Assembly (NCBI GenBank): GCA_034440615.1
Contig: JAOTOM010004955.1
Span: 234,001-298,000 of the forward strand
DNA: 64,000 bases
Direction: 5' to 3'
DNA from: Ashinkailepas kermadecensis
Lineage: Eukaryota; Arthropoda; Thecostraca; Neolepadidae
Below the pieces are notes generated by a model, which was not told the DNA's origin, searched no databases, and was given only the letters and a program-made list of their open reading frames with translations. Below, piece by piece: positions 34,212 through 43,930 of the stretch. The stretch's first letter is position 1. Each line of letters opens with the position of its first letter. The translations under genes were made by a program, and so were the position numbers.

Positions 34212-34355
34212 TTCTGTAGAAAGTCAGCGGAGACAGGCCCACTGGAAAGTCAGCGGAGACAGCCACATTGGAAAGCCAGTTGAGAAAGTCCCACTGGAGA
34301 GCCGGCGGACACAGGCCCACTGGAAAGCCAGCGGAGACAGCCCCACTGGAAGGCA
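34212..34355. repeat. ~27-bp tandem repeat just inside the intron 8 donor
   Basis: About five units of GGCCCACTGGAAAGCCAGCGGAGACA lie within 15-160 bases of the exon 8 donor at 34367. Confidence 0.85.
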
Positions 34356-34367
34356 TCAGAGACTCAC

Positions 34368-34650
34368 ACTTGCGGCGCATGTCTCTGCAGTAGTAGGTGA
34401 AGGCGGTGGCTGCCTTGCGCACCACCTGCGACGCCACCGGCTCGTACTCGTCGCTCGACTTGAACGGAGCTCCGTTCTGGGCCGTCGCTGGGCGTTTGGC
34501 CGGGGCTCCGTGCTGGGCCGTCGCTGGGCGCTTGGCCGGGGCTCCGTGCTGGGCCGTCGCTGGGCGCTTGGCCGGGGCTCCGTGCTGGGCCGGCGCCGAT
34601 GCCCAGTCGGCTGGCTTGCAGCCGCTGTATGACGTCACCACAGTTGTGGG
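34368..34650 (-). CDS. PMS1: PMS1 exon 8 (linker repeats and first half of HMG box)
   Basis: Ninety-four codons plus one base. Begins PTTVVTSYSG, then has four copies (three exact) of a 12-residue unit AQHGAPAKRPAT coded by a 36-base minisatellite. It ends with RKAATAFTYYCRDMRRK, the start of an HMG box (human KKPMSASALFVQDHRPQF). The donor CAAGT|GTGAGT is strong. The acceptor CCGGCAG|CCCACA is the candidate that keeps phase 0 with exon 7. Confidence 0.85.
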
Positions 34651-35229
34651 CTGCCGGGTGGTGTTCAGTCGCTCAGCAGTACACACAGCATGGCTGACAA
34701 AGCGCAGCAGGCGGCCACGGCTATTTACGGACAAACCGCTGCTAACTAACGACGATGAACTTTTGGATGTGGGAGTAAAACAAGGGCAGCTTAATGTGGC
34801 GCGTTTGGTTTTGGTCAAAGACGACTGCTTTCCAGTCGTGTCCCATTTTCCGCATGCCTGGACATGCAAATAACCATGGACACACATGCGTAAGAAGACA
34901 AGCAAGGGCCCCATTTGCACTCCTGTAAGCATTTCCACATAATGCACAGGCCAGATAATCACTTCGGCATGCCAACAAATCGAATATTAATGCAGACAAA
35001 GGTCGAGAAAATTTCTCAAAGACGTGCCAGGATATCTGCACTCTGCAAGCAAAAGAACTAGTCAGATGCTAATTCGACGGCACTGGCGAGAAGCGTCACC
35101 TGCACTGAATTCGTGCGTAGACTCGGCAATATTCCACCACTGAACAACCAGCATGTCGACGGCAGCAGCTGTAGGTGGACGGCAAGACCGCTTGAACGTG
35201 TACGAGGAACGCTCGGGATGTCAAGGACA

Positions 35230-36176
35230 CGCCTCAGGCGGGCAGTGCATTTCGACATGCTACGTCTGATGGTGTGCACAGCGAACACAGCAACTAACGG
35301 TGCTCCAGAGCGCCACCGATACAACGAAACGCCCAACAACCGCCCTACGTCTGATGGTGTGCACAGCGAACACAGCGACTAACGGCGCTTCAGAGCGCCA
35401 CCGATACAACACAACGCCCAATAACCGCCCATTTTGACATGCTACGTCTGATGGTGTGCACAGCGAACACAGCAACTAACGGCGCTTCAGAGCGCCACCG
35501 ATACAACGGCGGGCAGTGCATTTCGACATGCTACGTCTGATGGTGTGCACAGCGAACACAGCAACTAACGGCGCTTCAGAGCGCCACCGATACAACGGCG
35601 GGCAGTGCATTTTGACATGCTACGTCTGATGGTGTGCACAGCGAACACAGCAACTAACGGCGCTTCAGAGCGCCACCGATACAACACAACGCCCAATAAC
35701 CGCCCATTTCGACATGCTACGTCTGATGGTGTGCACAGCGAACACAGCGACTAACGGTGCTTCAGAGCGCCACCGATACAACACAACGCCCAATAACCGC
35801 CCATTTTGACATGCTACGTCTGATGGTGTGCACAGCGAACATAGCAACTAACGGCGCTTCAGAGCGCCACCGATACAACGGCGGGCAGTGCATTTTGACA
35901 TGCTACGTCTGATGGTGTGCACAGCGAACACAGCAACTAACGGCGCTTCAGAGCGCCACCGATACAACGGCGGGCAGTGCATTTTGACATGCTACGTCTG
36001 ATGGTGTGCACAGCGAACACAGCAACTAACGGCGCTTCAGAGCGCCACCGATACAACACAACGCCCAATAACCGCCCATTTCGACATGCTACGTCTGATG
36101 GTGTGCACAGCGAACACAGCGACTAACGGTGCTTCAGAGCGCCACCGATACAACACAACGCCCAACAACCGCCCTT
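35230..36176. repeat. ~83-97-bp tandem array in PMS1 intron 7
   Basis: About ten units of GACATGCTACGTCTGATGGT, GTGCACAGCGAACACAGCAA, CTAACGGCGCTTCAGAGCGC, CACCGATACAAC. Two alternating spacers are used (GGCGGGCAGTGCATTTTG or ACAACGCCCAATAACCGCCC), so there are two unit types in a mixed order. GGCGCTTCAGAGCGCC inside each unit is a perfect 6-bp hairpin. The frame 'MLCSLCTPSDVACQNG' repeated on the minus strand is an artefact. Confidence 0.92.
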
Positions 36177-36224
36177 TGATATGACTGGGCCGGACCGGAC
36201 CGGGCAGGACGTCGCGCCACCCAC

Positions 36225-37193
36225 CTGTATAACCTGTCCCTGGGAGTCGAGCAGTCTGCCGGCGGCCCACGAGTCGGCGGCAGCGTCTGACACCGGAGGA
36301 CGGCCGCCGCCTGGCTCTGCCGGGCACCGATCTGACTCGGCGGCTCGGCCGGCCAGGTCGGGACCTGACTCGGCGGGTCGGTCAGCCAGGTCTGCAACTG
36401 GCCCGGCGGCTTGGTCGGCCAGGTCGAGATCCGAGTCGGCGACTCGGCCGGCCAGGTCCGGATCCGACTCGGCGGCTCGGTCGGCCAGGTCGGGACCTGA
36501 CTCGGCGGCTCGGCCGGCCAGGTCTGCAACTGGCCCGGCGGCTTGGTCGGCCAGGTCGGGATACGAGTCGGCGACTCGGCCGGCCAGGTCGGGATCCGAC
36601 TCGGCGGCTCGGCCGGCCAGGTCCGGATCCGACTCGGCGGCTCGGTCGGCCAGGTCGGGATCGTGCAGGCTCACGTCCAGCCAGTCGACGCCCAGCAGGT
36701 TGTCGGACCAAATGTCGTCGGCGCCCGACACCACGGCCGGCACCACGGCCGACACCACGGCCGGCTGCGGCGGCGGGCCGGCCGCCGACACGCCGCTCTC
36801 CGCCGGCGCAGCGCCGCTCTCCACTGGCGCAGCACCGCTGACGACCGACGCCGAGCCATCCCCAACTGGCGCCACGCCACTCCCAGCCGGCAACGCGCCA
36901 TTATCCACCCACGCCGTCCCGCTTTGAACTGCCGATCCCCCACTGTTAGCCGGCACCGTGCAGTCTTCAGGCACAGCTGCACCGCCCCTGCACGGCACTG
37001 CGCAAACCTCGGCGACAGCTGCACCGCCCTCTCCCGACACTCCGCACTCGCCAGGTACGGCCGCGCCACACTCCGGCGTCGTGTCGTCACTCGCCGCGAC
37101 CGGCGGCTCCGGCTGGCCCACCGCTGGGCAGCGGCTGCCGACCGTCCGGTACAGGTCGCCGACGCCCGCCTCCAGCAGACTCAGCACCTGCTC
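36225..37193 (-). CDS. PMS1: PMS1 exon 7 (end of ATPase region and long repetitive linker)
   Basis: 323 codons, phase 0 at both ends. Starts EQVLSLLEAGVGDLYRTVG, which continues the conserved segment of human PMS1 (ESVLIALENLMTTCYG). The rest is Ala/Gly/Asp/Pro-rich linker. It includes VESGAAPAESG-type units and then about ten copies of a 12-residue acidic unit (DPDLAGRAAES and variants such as QAAGPVADLA) coded by a 36-base in-frame repeat at about 36310-36665. Donor ATACAG|GTGGGT, acceptor TCGACAG|GAGCAG. Linkers of this family are normally unstructured; array length could vary between individuals without frameshift. Confidence 0.86.
36310..36665. repeat. In-frame 36-bp minisatellite in PMS1 exon 7
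   Basis: Units of GGCGGCTCGGCCGGCCAGGT plus CGGGATCCGACTC. About ten copies, all multiples of three, coding the 12-residue DPDLAxRAAES repeat. Confidence 0.92.
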
Positions 37194-38053
37194 CTGTCGA
37201 CACCGCGTCACCACCGCGTCATCACCGGCTGGCCGTACACCACGGCCGCCGCTGAAGCTCGGCACAGCGGCTCCGCGGAGCGATCTCCAACGGCCCATCG
37301 GCTGGCCAATCAAAACACTACAGCCGGCGTTCAGAGGAAGGGGCCAGCATCACTGGCAAATGACACCGAAGTTGGTGCACTCCAAACTGAAGTAATCAGC
37401 CAAGATGAGGATAATGCAGGTCTGTATAATAATACCAACCTATATACAAATATACTACATATCATACTATAGGTTATACTAATCGAGATAGATAGGTATA
37501 GTATAATGTAGACAATACTAACCTACATAGCAACATCAGACGCAGAGTGTAGGAGTGTGGCGGAAAGCGGAAGGGTCGGCGTCGTTCTGTCCTATATGAG
37601 GGACTAATGGCTGAGATCACGAGAAGTTCCGAGGAAGCAAGCATGAGCATGTACCTCTCCCCTCTCCACCACGCTCGAACGAGCAGATCAGCCAGTATCG
37701 CGGAGTAGCGGGCCCAGCGGGGCAGACCAAGAGCGGTCTTCCAGGCCGTGGCCTGTCAGACCTCAAGGCGCTCGGTGTCGTCTGCGCTCACACAGCCCAG
37801 CACACAGCCGTACGAGAGCGTAGGGACCACCACAGTGCGCCAGAGGTAATCCTGCTTCACCCTGCGCCCCTAAATGTGGGTTCACTCTGCCAACTAGTGT
37901 CAGGCCACAGTAGCCACCCCGCGCACGGCACAGCCGAGCGTGTACCAGAGCCTCGCCGCGCAGCTGCGAGCAGAGTCGAACAGAGCTCTGAGCAAAGCTC
38001 AGACGCCGTTCGCACCTCTGTGACCTGTCTCAGGGCGGCGGCGCCCAACCCAC
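37194..38053 (-). other. PMS1: PMS1 intron 6
   Basis: GT at CAG|GTGGGT (38053) and AG at 37194. Contains the RT fragment above and AT-rich spacer. Confidence 0.7.
37650..37865 (-). mobile_element. Non-LTR reverse transcriptase thumb-region fragment in PMS1 intron 6
   Basis: The minus-strand translation reads YLWRTVVVPTLSYGCVLG, then ERLEV, a stop, and QATAWKTALGLPRWARYS. This order (promoter-proximal 'VxPxLsYG' followed by the 'Q...W..aLG.pr' motif) is typical of the region after the RT palm in jockey/R1-type elements. One stop codon interrupts it. It is a short dead fragment. Confidence 0.6.
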
Positions 38054-38194
38054 CTGGCAGGCGATCCTCACTTGCGTCTTGTTCGGCTCCAGGTTGAAGT
38101 CCAGCTGGCTGGGCGGCACGCTGATCTGTACGACACAGACGGGGACACGGGCCGCACTGAGGTCGTGGTGGCAGCTGTACAGTCGACGTAGTAC
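38054..38194 (-). CDS. PMS1: PMS1 exon 6
   Basis: Forty-seven codons, phase 0 both ends: VLRRLYSCHHDLSAARVPV, then CVVQISVPPSQLDFNLEPNK, TQVRIACQ. It aligns with human ILKLIRHHYN and [20 protein letters not shown]. The conserved NLEPNKTQV (NLTPDKSQV) is a MutL ATPase-domain motif. Of two possible donors I chose the downstream CAG|GTGGGT because it gives the same length as human. The acceptor GTGTACAG|GTACTA is the terminal unit of a minisatellite. Confidence 0.9.
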
Positions 38195-38700
38195 CTGTAC
38201 ACAGTAGGACACCGCATCAGTGTCTGTACACAGTGGTACACCACACAACAGCATCTGTACACAGTGGTAAACCGCATTACAGTACCTGTACACAGTGGTA
38301 CACTGTACCACAGCACCTGCACACAGTGGAACACTATATCACAATGCTTGTGCAGTGGTAAACCACATCACAACACCTGTACACAGTGGCACGGCGTATC
38401 ACATCACCTGTACACAGTGGAACACCGCATCACTGTCTGTGCGGGTGGAACACTTCATCAGTGTTCCCATATATTGGTACACATCACAGTGCCTGGACAC
38501 AGTGGAGCACCGCATCGGTGTTTCTACGTAGTGGCATGCTACATCACAACAGGTATACACAACTGGGTACAATACATCGCATAACTGCACAAAGCGGCAC
38601 ATCACAGCACCTGAATACAGTGCCATACGCCAGCGCCAGCCAACGATGGCAAACCACACCACATTGTCTCCACGCAGCGGTACACCGCGTCACGACACGG
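38190..38700. repeat. ~31-bp minisatellite at the 3' end of PMS1 intron 5
   Basis: About 15 units of GTACCTGTACACAGTGGTAC plus AC-GCATCACA. On the minus strand every unit reads ...CCACTGTGTACAG|GTACTG, copying the functional acceptor of exon 6 and its first exon bases. Divergence rises away from the exon. Confidence 0.9.
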
Positions 38701-39558
38701 AACACCACACTAGCTGCACCCCGGTCTGCGACACCGCCACACTCGTCTGCTGGTCGGCCAGAGGAACACGACACAAATGTGGGGTGAAAAAGCATCCCCG
38801 ATGTGGGGAGTTACCACCCGGAACACTGCTCCCCGGAAAATTACACACTCCCTTCCCACAAGGACAAGCCAAGTGATGCCGGTAGCAATTGTCTTAATGC
38901 GGAGCTATTCCTTTTTAGTGCAAATCTCCAAGGTTTGGATTTTGTCGTTCTCTGATTTTTACTCATAGAATAGCCCATGATTAATTGTGGCAGAAAACCA
39001 GACGATTCCGATGTACTTAACTTACGTACATAGTTCAGAAAATCCCGTATTTCCTGGTGACCAATCATTGTAGAGGCATTAAAAGTTAAGTTGATCTTCA
39101 CAATTCAAGGACGACTCAAAGTTATAAAAATTGTAAAGCTGTATTGCGACGCTTCGGTCACACGCCATTGTCAAACAAACCTCTTGTTTGACAATGACCT
39201 ATGGCCGAAATGCCACAAAATAGCTTTACAATTTTTCTAACTTTGAGCCGTTCCTGGATCGTGAAAATCAACTTAACATTTAATATTTCTGCGCTGTATC
39301 ACTACGCTGTATCACTTATATTACTCCGAAACTGTAAACCCCAATTAACTACTCCAAACACGGTAATATCAATATTTCCTTTCACCCAAAACCTGATCAC
39401 ATTTTCAGAAATACATGCTGACAGATGCAAACATTCCAAGTTCAGAAGTCGAAAACACAAACCAGGCGTTGATCGCCACACAACAGCCGGTCACAGTACA
39501 GACATTCGTCACACCTGGCCGGCCACCTGGCGTCACGCTCTTCGCTACGGCAGCCCAC
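38701..39558 (-). other. PMS1: PMS1 intron 5, remaining part
   Basis: Contains inverted repeats: TAACTTTGAGCCGTTCCTGGATCGTGAAAATCAACTT-type sequence at 39238-39275 is complementary to 39085-39125, with AAACCTCTTGTTTGACAATG between. This forms an inverted-repeat structure of about 190 bases. No exon. Confidence 0.5.
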
Positions 39559-39681
39559 CTTCTCCACGGGTCTATGGCTAACGACGCGGCCGTTGACGAT
39601 GATGAAACACTGGTCGGCCGAAGTTCTTCCGGTGATGGTGACGGCCGCCCCCGGCGACGGCAACAGCGCTTCTATCCGCAC
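39559..39681 (-). CDS. PMS1: PMS1 exon 5
   Basis: Forty-one codons, phase 0 both ends: VRIEALLPSPGAAVTITGRT, SADQCFIIVNGRVVSHRPVE, K. It aligns with human [20 protein letters not shown] and RSFIFINSRPVHQKD, the conserved 'F-NxRPV' motif of MutL proteins. Donor GAGAAG|GTGGGC, acceptor TTTTCAG|GTGCGG. The acceptor lies in a 37-base unit repeated three times. Confidence 0.9.
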
Positions 39682-39781
39682 CTGAAAATGCAGGCAGCAT
39701 CAGCGCTTTTATCGGCACATTGGAATACAGACAGCACCAGCGCTCTTATCCGCACCTGGAGATACAGACAGCATCAGCGCT
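39665..39781. repeat. 37-bp x3 tandem repeat across the exon 5 acceptor
   Basis: Units start at 39665, 39702 and 39739 (AGCGCTTCTATCCGCACCTG...). Each contains the first ~17 exon bases and the upstream acceptor. The outer unit keeps a CAG|GTGCGG acceptor and the middle one has lost it (CCAAT|GTGCC). Since 37 is not a multiple of three, use of the outer acceptor would shift the frame. Confidence 0.92.
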
Positions 39782-39949
39782 GCTCTCCAATTATGAGGAT
39801 GTCACCAGTACTGGGGCTTCTAACCAGACATGAGATACAGACGGAAAAGGGTTTTATCTACAACTAGAGATACACGGAGTATATACACGCGGGCACAATT
39901 ATACAAACGACACTAAACTTTCTATTCGAGTCTGGCAATACGCACCAGC

Positions 39950-40110
39950 AGATCCCACACATTCGGAATTCTTTTCATGAGGTACATCAAACGTCTAAAT
40001 TGTTGTGCCATGGTGACAAGCTCTGTGTTTTTATCCAGTGTCCTGCAGTTAAATGTTTGTACAGCGAATGATATCACGGCGAGCGCGTCAAGCCCGGTTG
40101 GCTTGCATGG
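39950..40110 (-). mobile_element. Possible non-LTR endonuclease-domain fragment
   Basis: Minus-strand frame with AVQTFNCRTLDKNTELV resembles the first beta-strand region (TFNCRTL) of apurinic-type endonucleases in retrotransposons. Only ~25 residues match, so this is tentative. It was considered and not accepted as the missing PMS1 exon. Confidence 0.3.
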
Positions 40111-40230
40111 GTGTTTGTGGGGGTAAACACCGCGATTGGAATACTGTCCTGCGGTACTTGGCACGCTCAGGCTGGCCTTACCTGGCCGTCGGTGAGCGAC
40201 AGAGGCTGCAACAGTCGAGCTGCCTCACAC

Positions 40231-41055
40231 CGCAGCACCTGAACCACGGCCGACTGGGCAGAGTCACACGGCGCCTGACAACACACGGACCGCGTCACAC
40301 CTGAACCACAGCCGACTGGGCAGTCACACGGACCGCGTCACACCTGAACCACGGCCGACTGGGCAGTCACATGGACCGCGTCACACCTGAACCACGGCCG
40401 ACTGGGCAGTCACACGGAACCGCGTCACACCTGAACCACGGCCGACTGGGCAGTCACACGGAACCGCGTCACACCTGAACCACGGCCGACTGGGCAGTCA
40501 CACGGAACCGCGTCACACCTGAACCACAGCCGACTGGGCAGTCACACGGAACCGCGTCACACCTGAACCACGGCCGACTGGGCAGTCACACGGAACCGCG
40601 TCACACCTGAACCACAGCCGACTGGGCAGTCACACGGAACCGCGTCACACCTGAACCACGGCCGACTGGGCAGTCACACGGAACCGCGTCACACCTGAAC
40701 CACGGCCGACTGGGCAGTCACACGGAACCGCGTCACACCTGAACCACAGCCGACTGGGCAGTCACACGGAACCGCGTCACACCTGAACCACAGCCGACTG
40801 GGCAGTCACACGGAACCGCGTCACACCTGAACCACAGCCGACTGGGCAGTCACACGGAACCGCGTCACACCTGAACCACGGCCGACTGGGCAGTCACACG
40901 GAACCGCGTCACACCTGAACCACGGCCGACTGGGCAGTCACACGGACCGCGTCACACCTGAACCACGGCCGACTGGGCAGTCACACGGACCGCGTCACAC
41001 CTGAACCACGGCCGACTGGACAGTCACACGGCGCCTGATAACACACGGACCGCGC
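40231..41055. repeat. 44-bp minisatellite in PMS1 intron 4
   Basis: About 18 highly similar units of CACACCTGAACCACGGCCGA plus CTGGGCAGTCACACGGAACCGCGT. Variants: GGACCGCGT (43 bp) at both ends and CCACAG for CCACGG in some units. Homogeneity implies recent expansion. There are no spacers, so it is not a CRISPR array. Confidence 0.95.
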
Positions 41056-41074
41056 CAGCCGCGCTATTCAGAAT

Positions 41075-41150
41075 AACAATGGCAAGTGGTGGAGCGGAAT
41101 ACTTTTGATCCAGAGATCCGGGTTCGAATCCCACCAACACCAAAAGGCTC
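41075..41150 (+). mobile_element. tRNA-like sequence (probable SINE head or tRNA pseudogene)
   Basis: GGCAAGTGGTGGAGCGGAAT resembles a D-arm/A box, and GATCCGGGTTCGAATCCCACC is a perfect T-arm with B box GGTTCGAATCC. The 5' and 3' ends do not pair as an acceptor stem, so a functional tRNA is unlikely. Confidence 0.55.
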
Positions 41151-41619
41151 CGAAAGATACAACTCAGCAGAAATGCTGGCCAATTCGTATGCTTCAATTG
41201 AAAAAAAAAACCTGACGACTAGCGTGGCAGTGGGTTGAAACGTAGTGTTCCATCAACACATTTAACGAGGATAGTAGCCACTGTACTTCGAACATCTCAT
41301 GTACTAACAACTCGCGGCCAACATTTCGGCAAACACTACCAGGACCTGGCACACAGAGGTTTTAAAATCGCTATCCTGTCTACTTTAGGTCGCTCCAGTA
41401 CCGGTTATCCCATGGCCACCACCAAACACCTCCAGTTCCGATGTTTGCAACAAATGCATTGGACGGAGTAAGTCTCAAATATCTATATTTCGAAATATCC
41501 GGATCACTCAAAATCGGCGAGTGTCCACCTAAATCACGACAACCCAAATTGCCAGATCCGGCCTGGCGTCGGCGACCCGACGACCTCCGCCGGACCCCGT
41601 CCTGTTCCCACCCCCTGAC

Positions 41620-41801
41620 CTTGCTGATCAGCTGGCAGTCGCCGTGGTGCAGCGTCAGCCGCAGCCACGGCCTGCTGACGGCCACGCCCGTCAGCAGGCA
41701 CTCGACGGCGCGCAGCTGGTCCCGCCGCCGGCGCGCGCCGCCGCTCACTTGCCGTCGCACCGGCTGGCGGCCGAACAGCGCCGACGCCGTCACCGTCGTG
41801 C
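41620..41801 (-). CDS. PMS1: PMS1 exon 4
   Basis: Begins in the middle of the Gly codon of GTTVTASALFGRQPVRRQ, matching human GTTVTALRLFKNLPVRKQF, and continues RDQLRAVECLLTGVAV, RLTLHHGDCQLISK. The acceptor GCCGCAG|GCACG fits exon 3. The donor is AGCAAG|GTCAGG (phase 0), a weaker GT site. Human PMS1 has about 29 further residues before the exon 5 segment, not found here. Confidence 0.85.
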
Positions 41802-41849
41802 CTGCGGCGCACAGCGGGGCTGAAGTAAAGGTGTTTCGTTCGGTGACAT

Positions 41850-42300
41850 GTAGATGCGAATACAGCAGGATGTCGAAATTTGCCATGGGGGTATGCCAAT
41901 TAAAACATCGTTTCAGTTCTTGAAACTTCATTTCGAGCCGATAGTGCACTCATAAGTGCATGTTTTTGTTTCATTTGTGCGACACCTGATATATGGATAC
42001 CTATACTGAAGATAACGATTCCAATACCATGGTATCAGCAGATGACATTGCTTAGCAGACCACATCATAGAGAGTAGATAGACTTGGAATTGTGTTATGA
42101 GATGCTTGCGTATCACAATCCGTAATGGTGAGCATAAGCATGATACATATAAACGAAATACTCAGTAGCGTCTCATGGATACTTCATAAGCACACATCAA
42201 CAAGCACGATGTCGATAATTCCTTGGAAAGGATGTCTATTCAGTGCTCAAAGAGTGGTATACCCCACCCTATGCTACGAATAATTTATCACTGACGCACA
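41850..42300 (+). repeat. Dispersed ~460-bp repeat (family R), copy 3 (in PMS1 intron 3)
   Basis: Diverged copy recognisable by GATGTCGAAATTTGCCATGG, GAGCATAAGCATGATACATA, GATACTTCATAAGCACACAT, GAAAGGATGTCTATTCAGTG and the same AATAATTTATCACTGA end. Confidence 0.75.
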
Positions 42301-43460
42301 CACTGACGCGTTCGAGTTGGTCATTTGGATTTTGGGGCGCCCCGACCAGAGGCGCGTTCGAGCAATGGATAGTCGTGGATGACGTGTCCGGAACAAAGGG
42401 GCGTTCGTACGGGTGATAATCATCCAGTAGTGTCTGAAATCTGCACATACATAAACAACGGCCTTTGGATCTGCGAATAACCGTGAGAGGATCATCTGGG
42501 GCCAACGGGTTCGTACATTGGATGAGCACGCACCCCATGAGTATCACCGGAACTGCCGGAATACACAAGCTAATCATGAAGCAGATGGGTGTCGGTAGGG
42601 AGGGTGTCTTTTCGCTTTGTGAAGTTTAGCATTACGCCTATGGCGCTGCGTGGAAAAAAAATCAACGTAAAAAGTACCTCGTCTCCCCATCTAAGGTACG
42701 TGATGACGGCAATTAATCTACATCAAGATTGGATTTATGCCTTGGAATCCTGCACCACGGGATACAACTTTTGATGCCTTCCAGGTCGGAGAGGACAATG
42801 TTCTTTGTTTTTGACATAGAGAACTTCTTTCAGTACTTCCGAGTCAGTTTTAAGCATGCTTATGACCCAACAATGAACATGCAGACATATTTAAACAACT
42901 CGACTCATCTTTTAACAAAAATGCATGAGACGTCAGATGCCCTTCAACGTTCGGGAGGAAATTGGAGCCAGAGGAATTCCACATAGGTTTCTGAGTGGAG
43001 AGGGCTGTGAGACGTGCGTCGCAGCCATAATCTCCAGTCAAGTCGCATTTCCTATTGCTTGAGTATTACTTGGAGGGGGGGGGGGGCGATCGAGAGGCTC
43101 AGAGTTTGTCATACTGGCAGTGTAAGTGCCACCCTCCGCAGTGAATGCGTGTTAAGAGTCCCAGCATTTAAGCCAGAACATTTTTAGTTGCTGGGAGATA
43201 ACTTGCTCCGCAGTAGACGGGCGAACCAGGGGGTGGTGACAGTGGCGCATCCAGAGTCGAGGGCAGCACGGGGGCATTGCCCCTGCCCCACCTCCTGAAA
43301 CTTCAGGATTTTTCCCCCGCTATGCTGAGGTTCTGCAATACGATTTCTAGGGGCACCGCAGTCGTTGCACGGACAGTAGAAGTGAGTGAAGTGAAGAAGC
43401 GAAGCCTAAGTGTCGTAGCACCTAGATAGGAGAAAGGTTTGGGGAGTAGGAAATTTGATA
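42301..43460. other. PMS1: PMS1 intron 3, no gene seen
   Basis: Holds a G-tract at 43073-43087 and a GTGGCGCATCCAGAGTCGAG string near 43244 that resembles transposon ends. No exon recognised. Confidence 0.4.
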
Positions 43461-43464
43461 GAAT

Positions 43465-43930
43465 TCCATACGAAATGTGGAAGGTATTCAGAGGGAGAGG
43501 GCCATATCGCAACATCGTCCACGAAAAGTGATCTGCAAATCCTTCTGTGAAAATGACTTGCAGATATTGCTTATCATCATGCCGAACAGTGACATGCTTA
43601 ACACACTTCCCTCTGGCAACCCGCCAGTTTGTGGGTATCTGTTCCATCTTACAGGTAGTCTACGATGCGGACGCGAAAAAGCATATCGACAGGAAGTTCT
43701 CGAGAGACCCATGGAACCGCGAATTAAACACCAAAAATACCCGACAACCTAAGTGGTGCCATACGCTCCATGTATATATAAAAACACTACAAAAGATGGC
43801 TGATGGTGCTGCTGTTTTTCCAAAGCCACACTGCACGTTAGTTAACATGCAATAGCGCTCCAGAAACCAGGTCAAACGCGCATTAACCATCTTCTCATCA
43901 GCTTGCAAAATGATGAGGTTAATGATATGG
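43465..43930 (-). mobile_element. Jockey/CR1-type non-LTR reverse transcriptase fragment (in PMS1 intron 3)
   Basis: Minus-strand frames give, in order, EKMVNARLTWFLER...QCGFGK (the RT 'fingers' motif normally followed by RSTxDHL) and, after frame changes, QTGGLPEGSVLSMSLFGMMI, the 'G(V/L)PQGSVLSPxLF' motif. The catalytic YADD box is not recognisable. It is a decayed internal fragment. Confidence 0.75.

Noticed and set aside
36181..37472. Plus-strand frames of 248 and 309 codons opposite PMS1 exon 7
   Set aside because: Antisense of an in-frame coding repeat; no domain.
39950..40110. Candidate missing PMS1 exon (DALAVISFAVQTFNCRTL)
   Set aside because: No suitable donor, composition unlike the other exons, and better resemblance to a retroelement endonuclease start.
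40231..41055. CRISPR-like regular repeats
   Set aside because: 44-bp units are contiguous with no spacers and no cas genes, in a eukaryotic intron.
41075..41150. Functional tRNA gene
   Set aside because: B box is perfect, but the acceptor stem does not pair and the anticodon stem is irregular.
41200..41360. Second candidate for the missing PMS1 exon (VLVVFAEMLAAS on the minus strand)
   Set aside because: Acceptor is plausible, but no donor gives a length divisible by three, and the sequence continues in a repeat-like frame.
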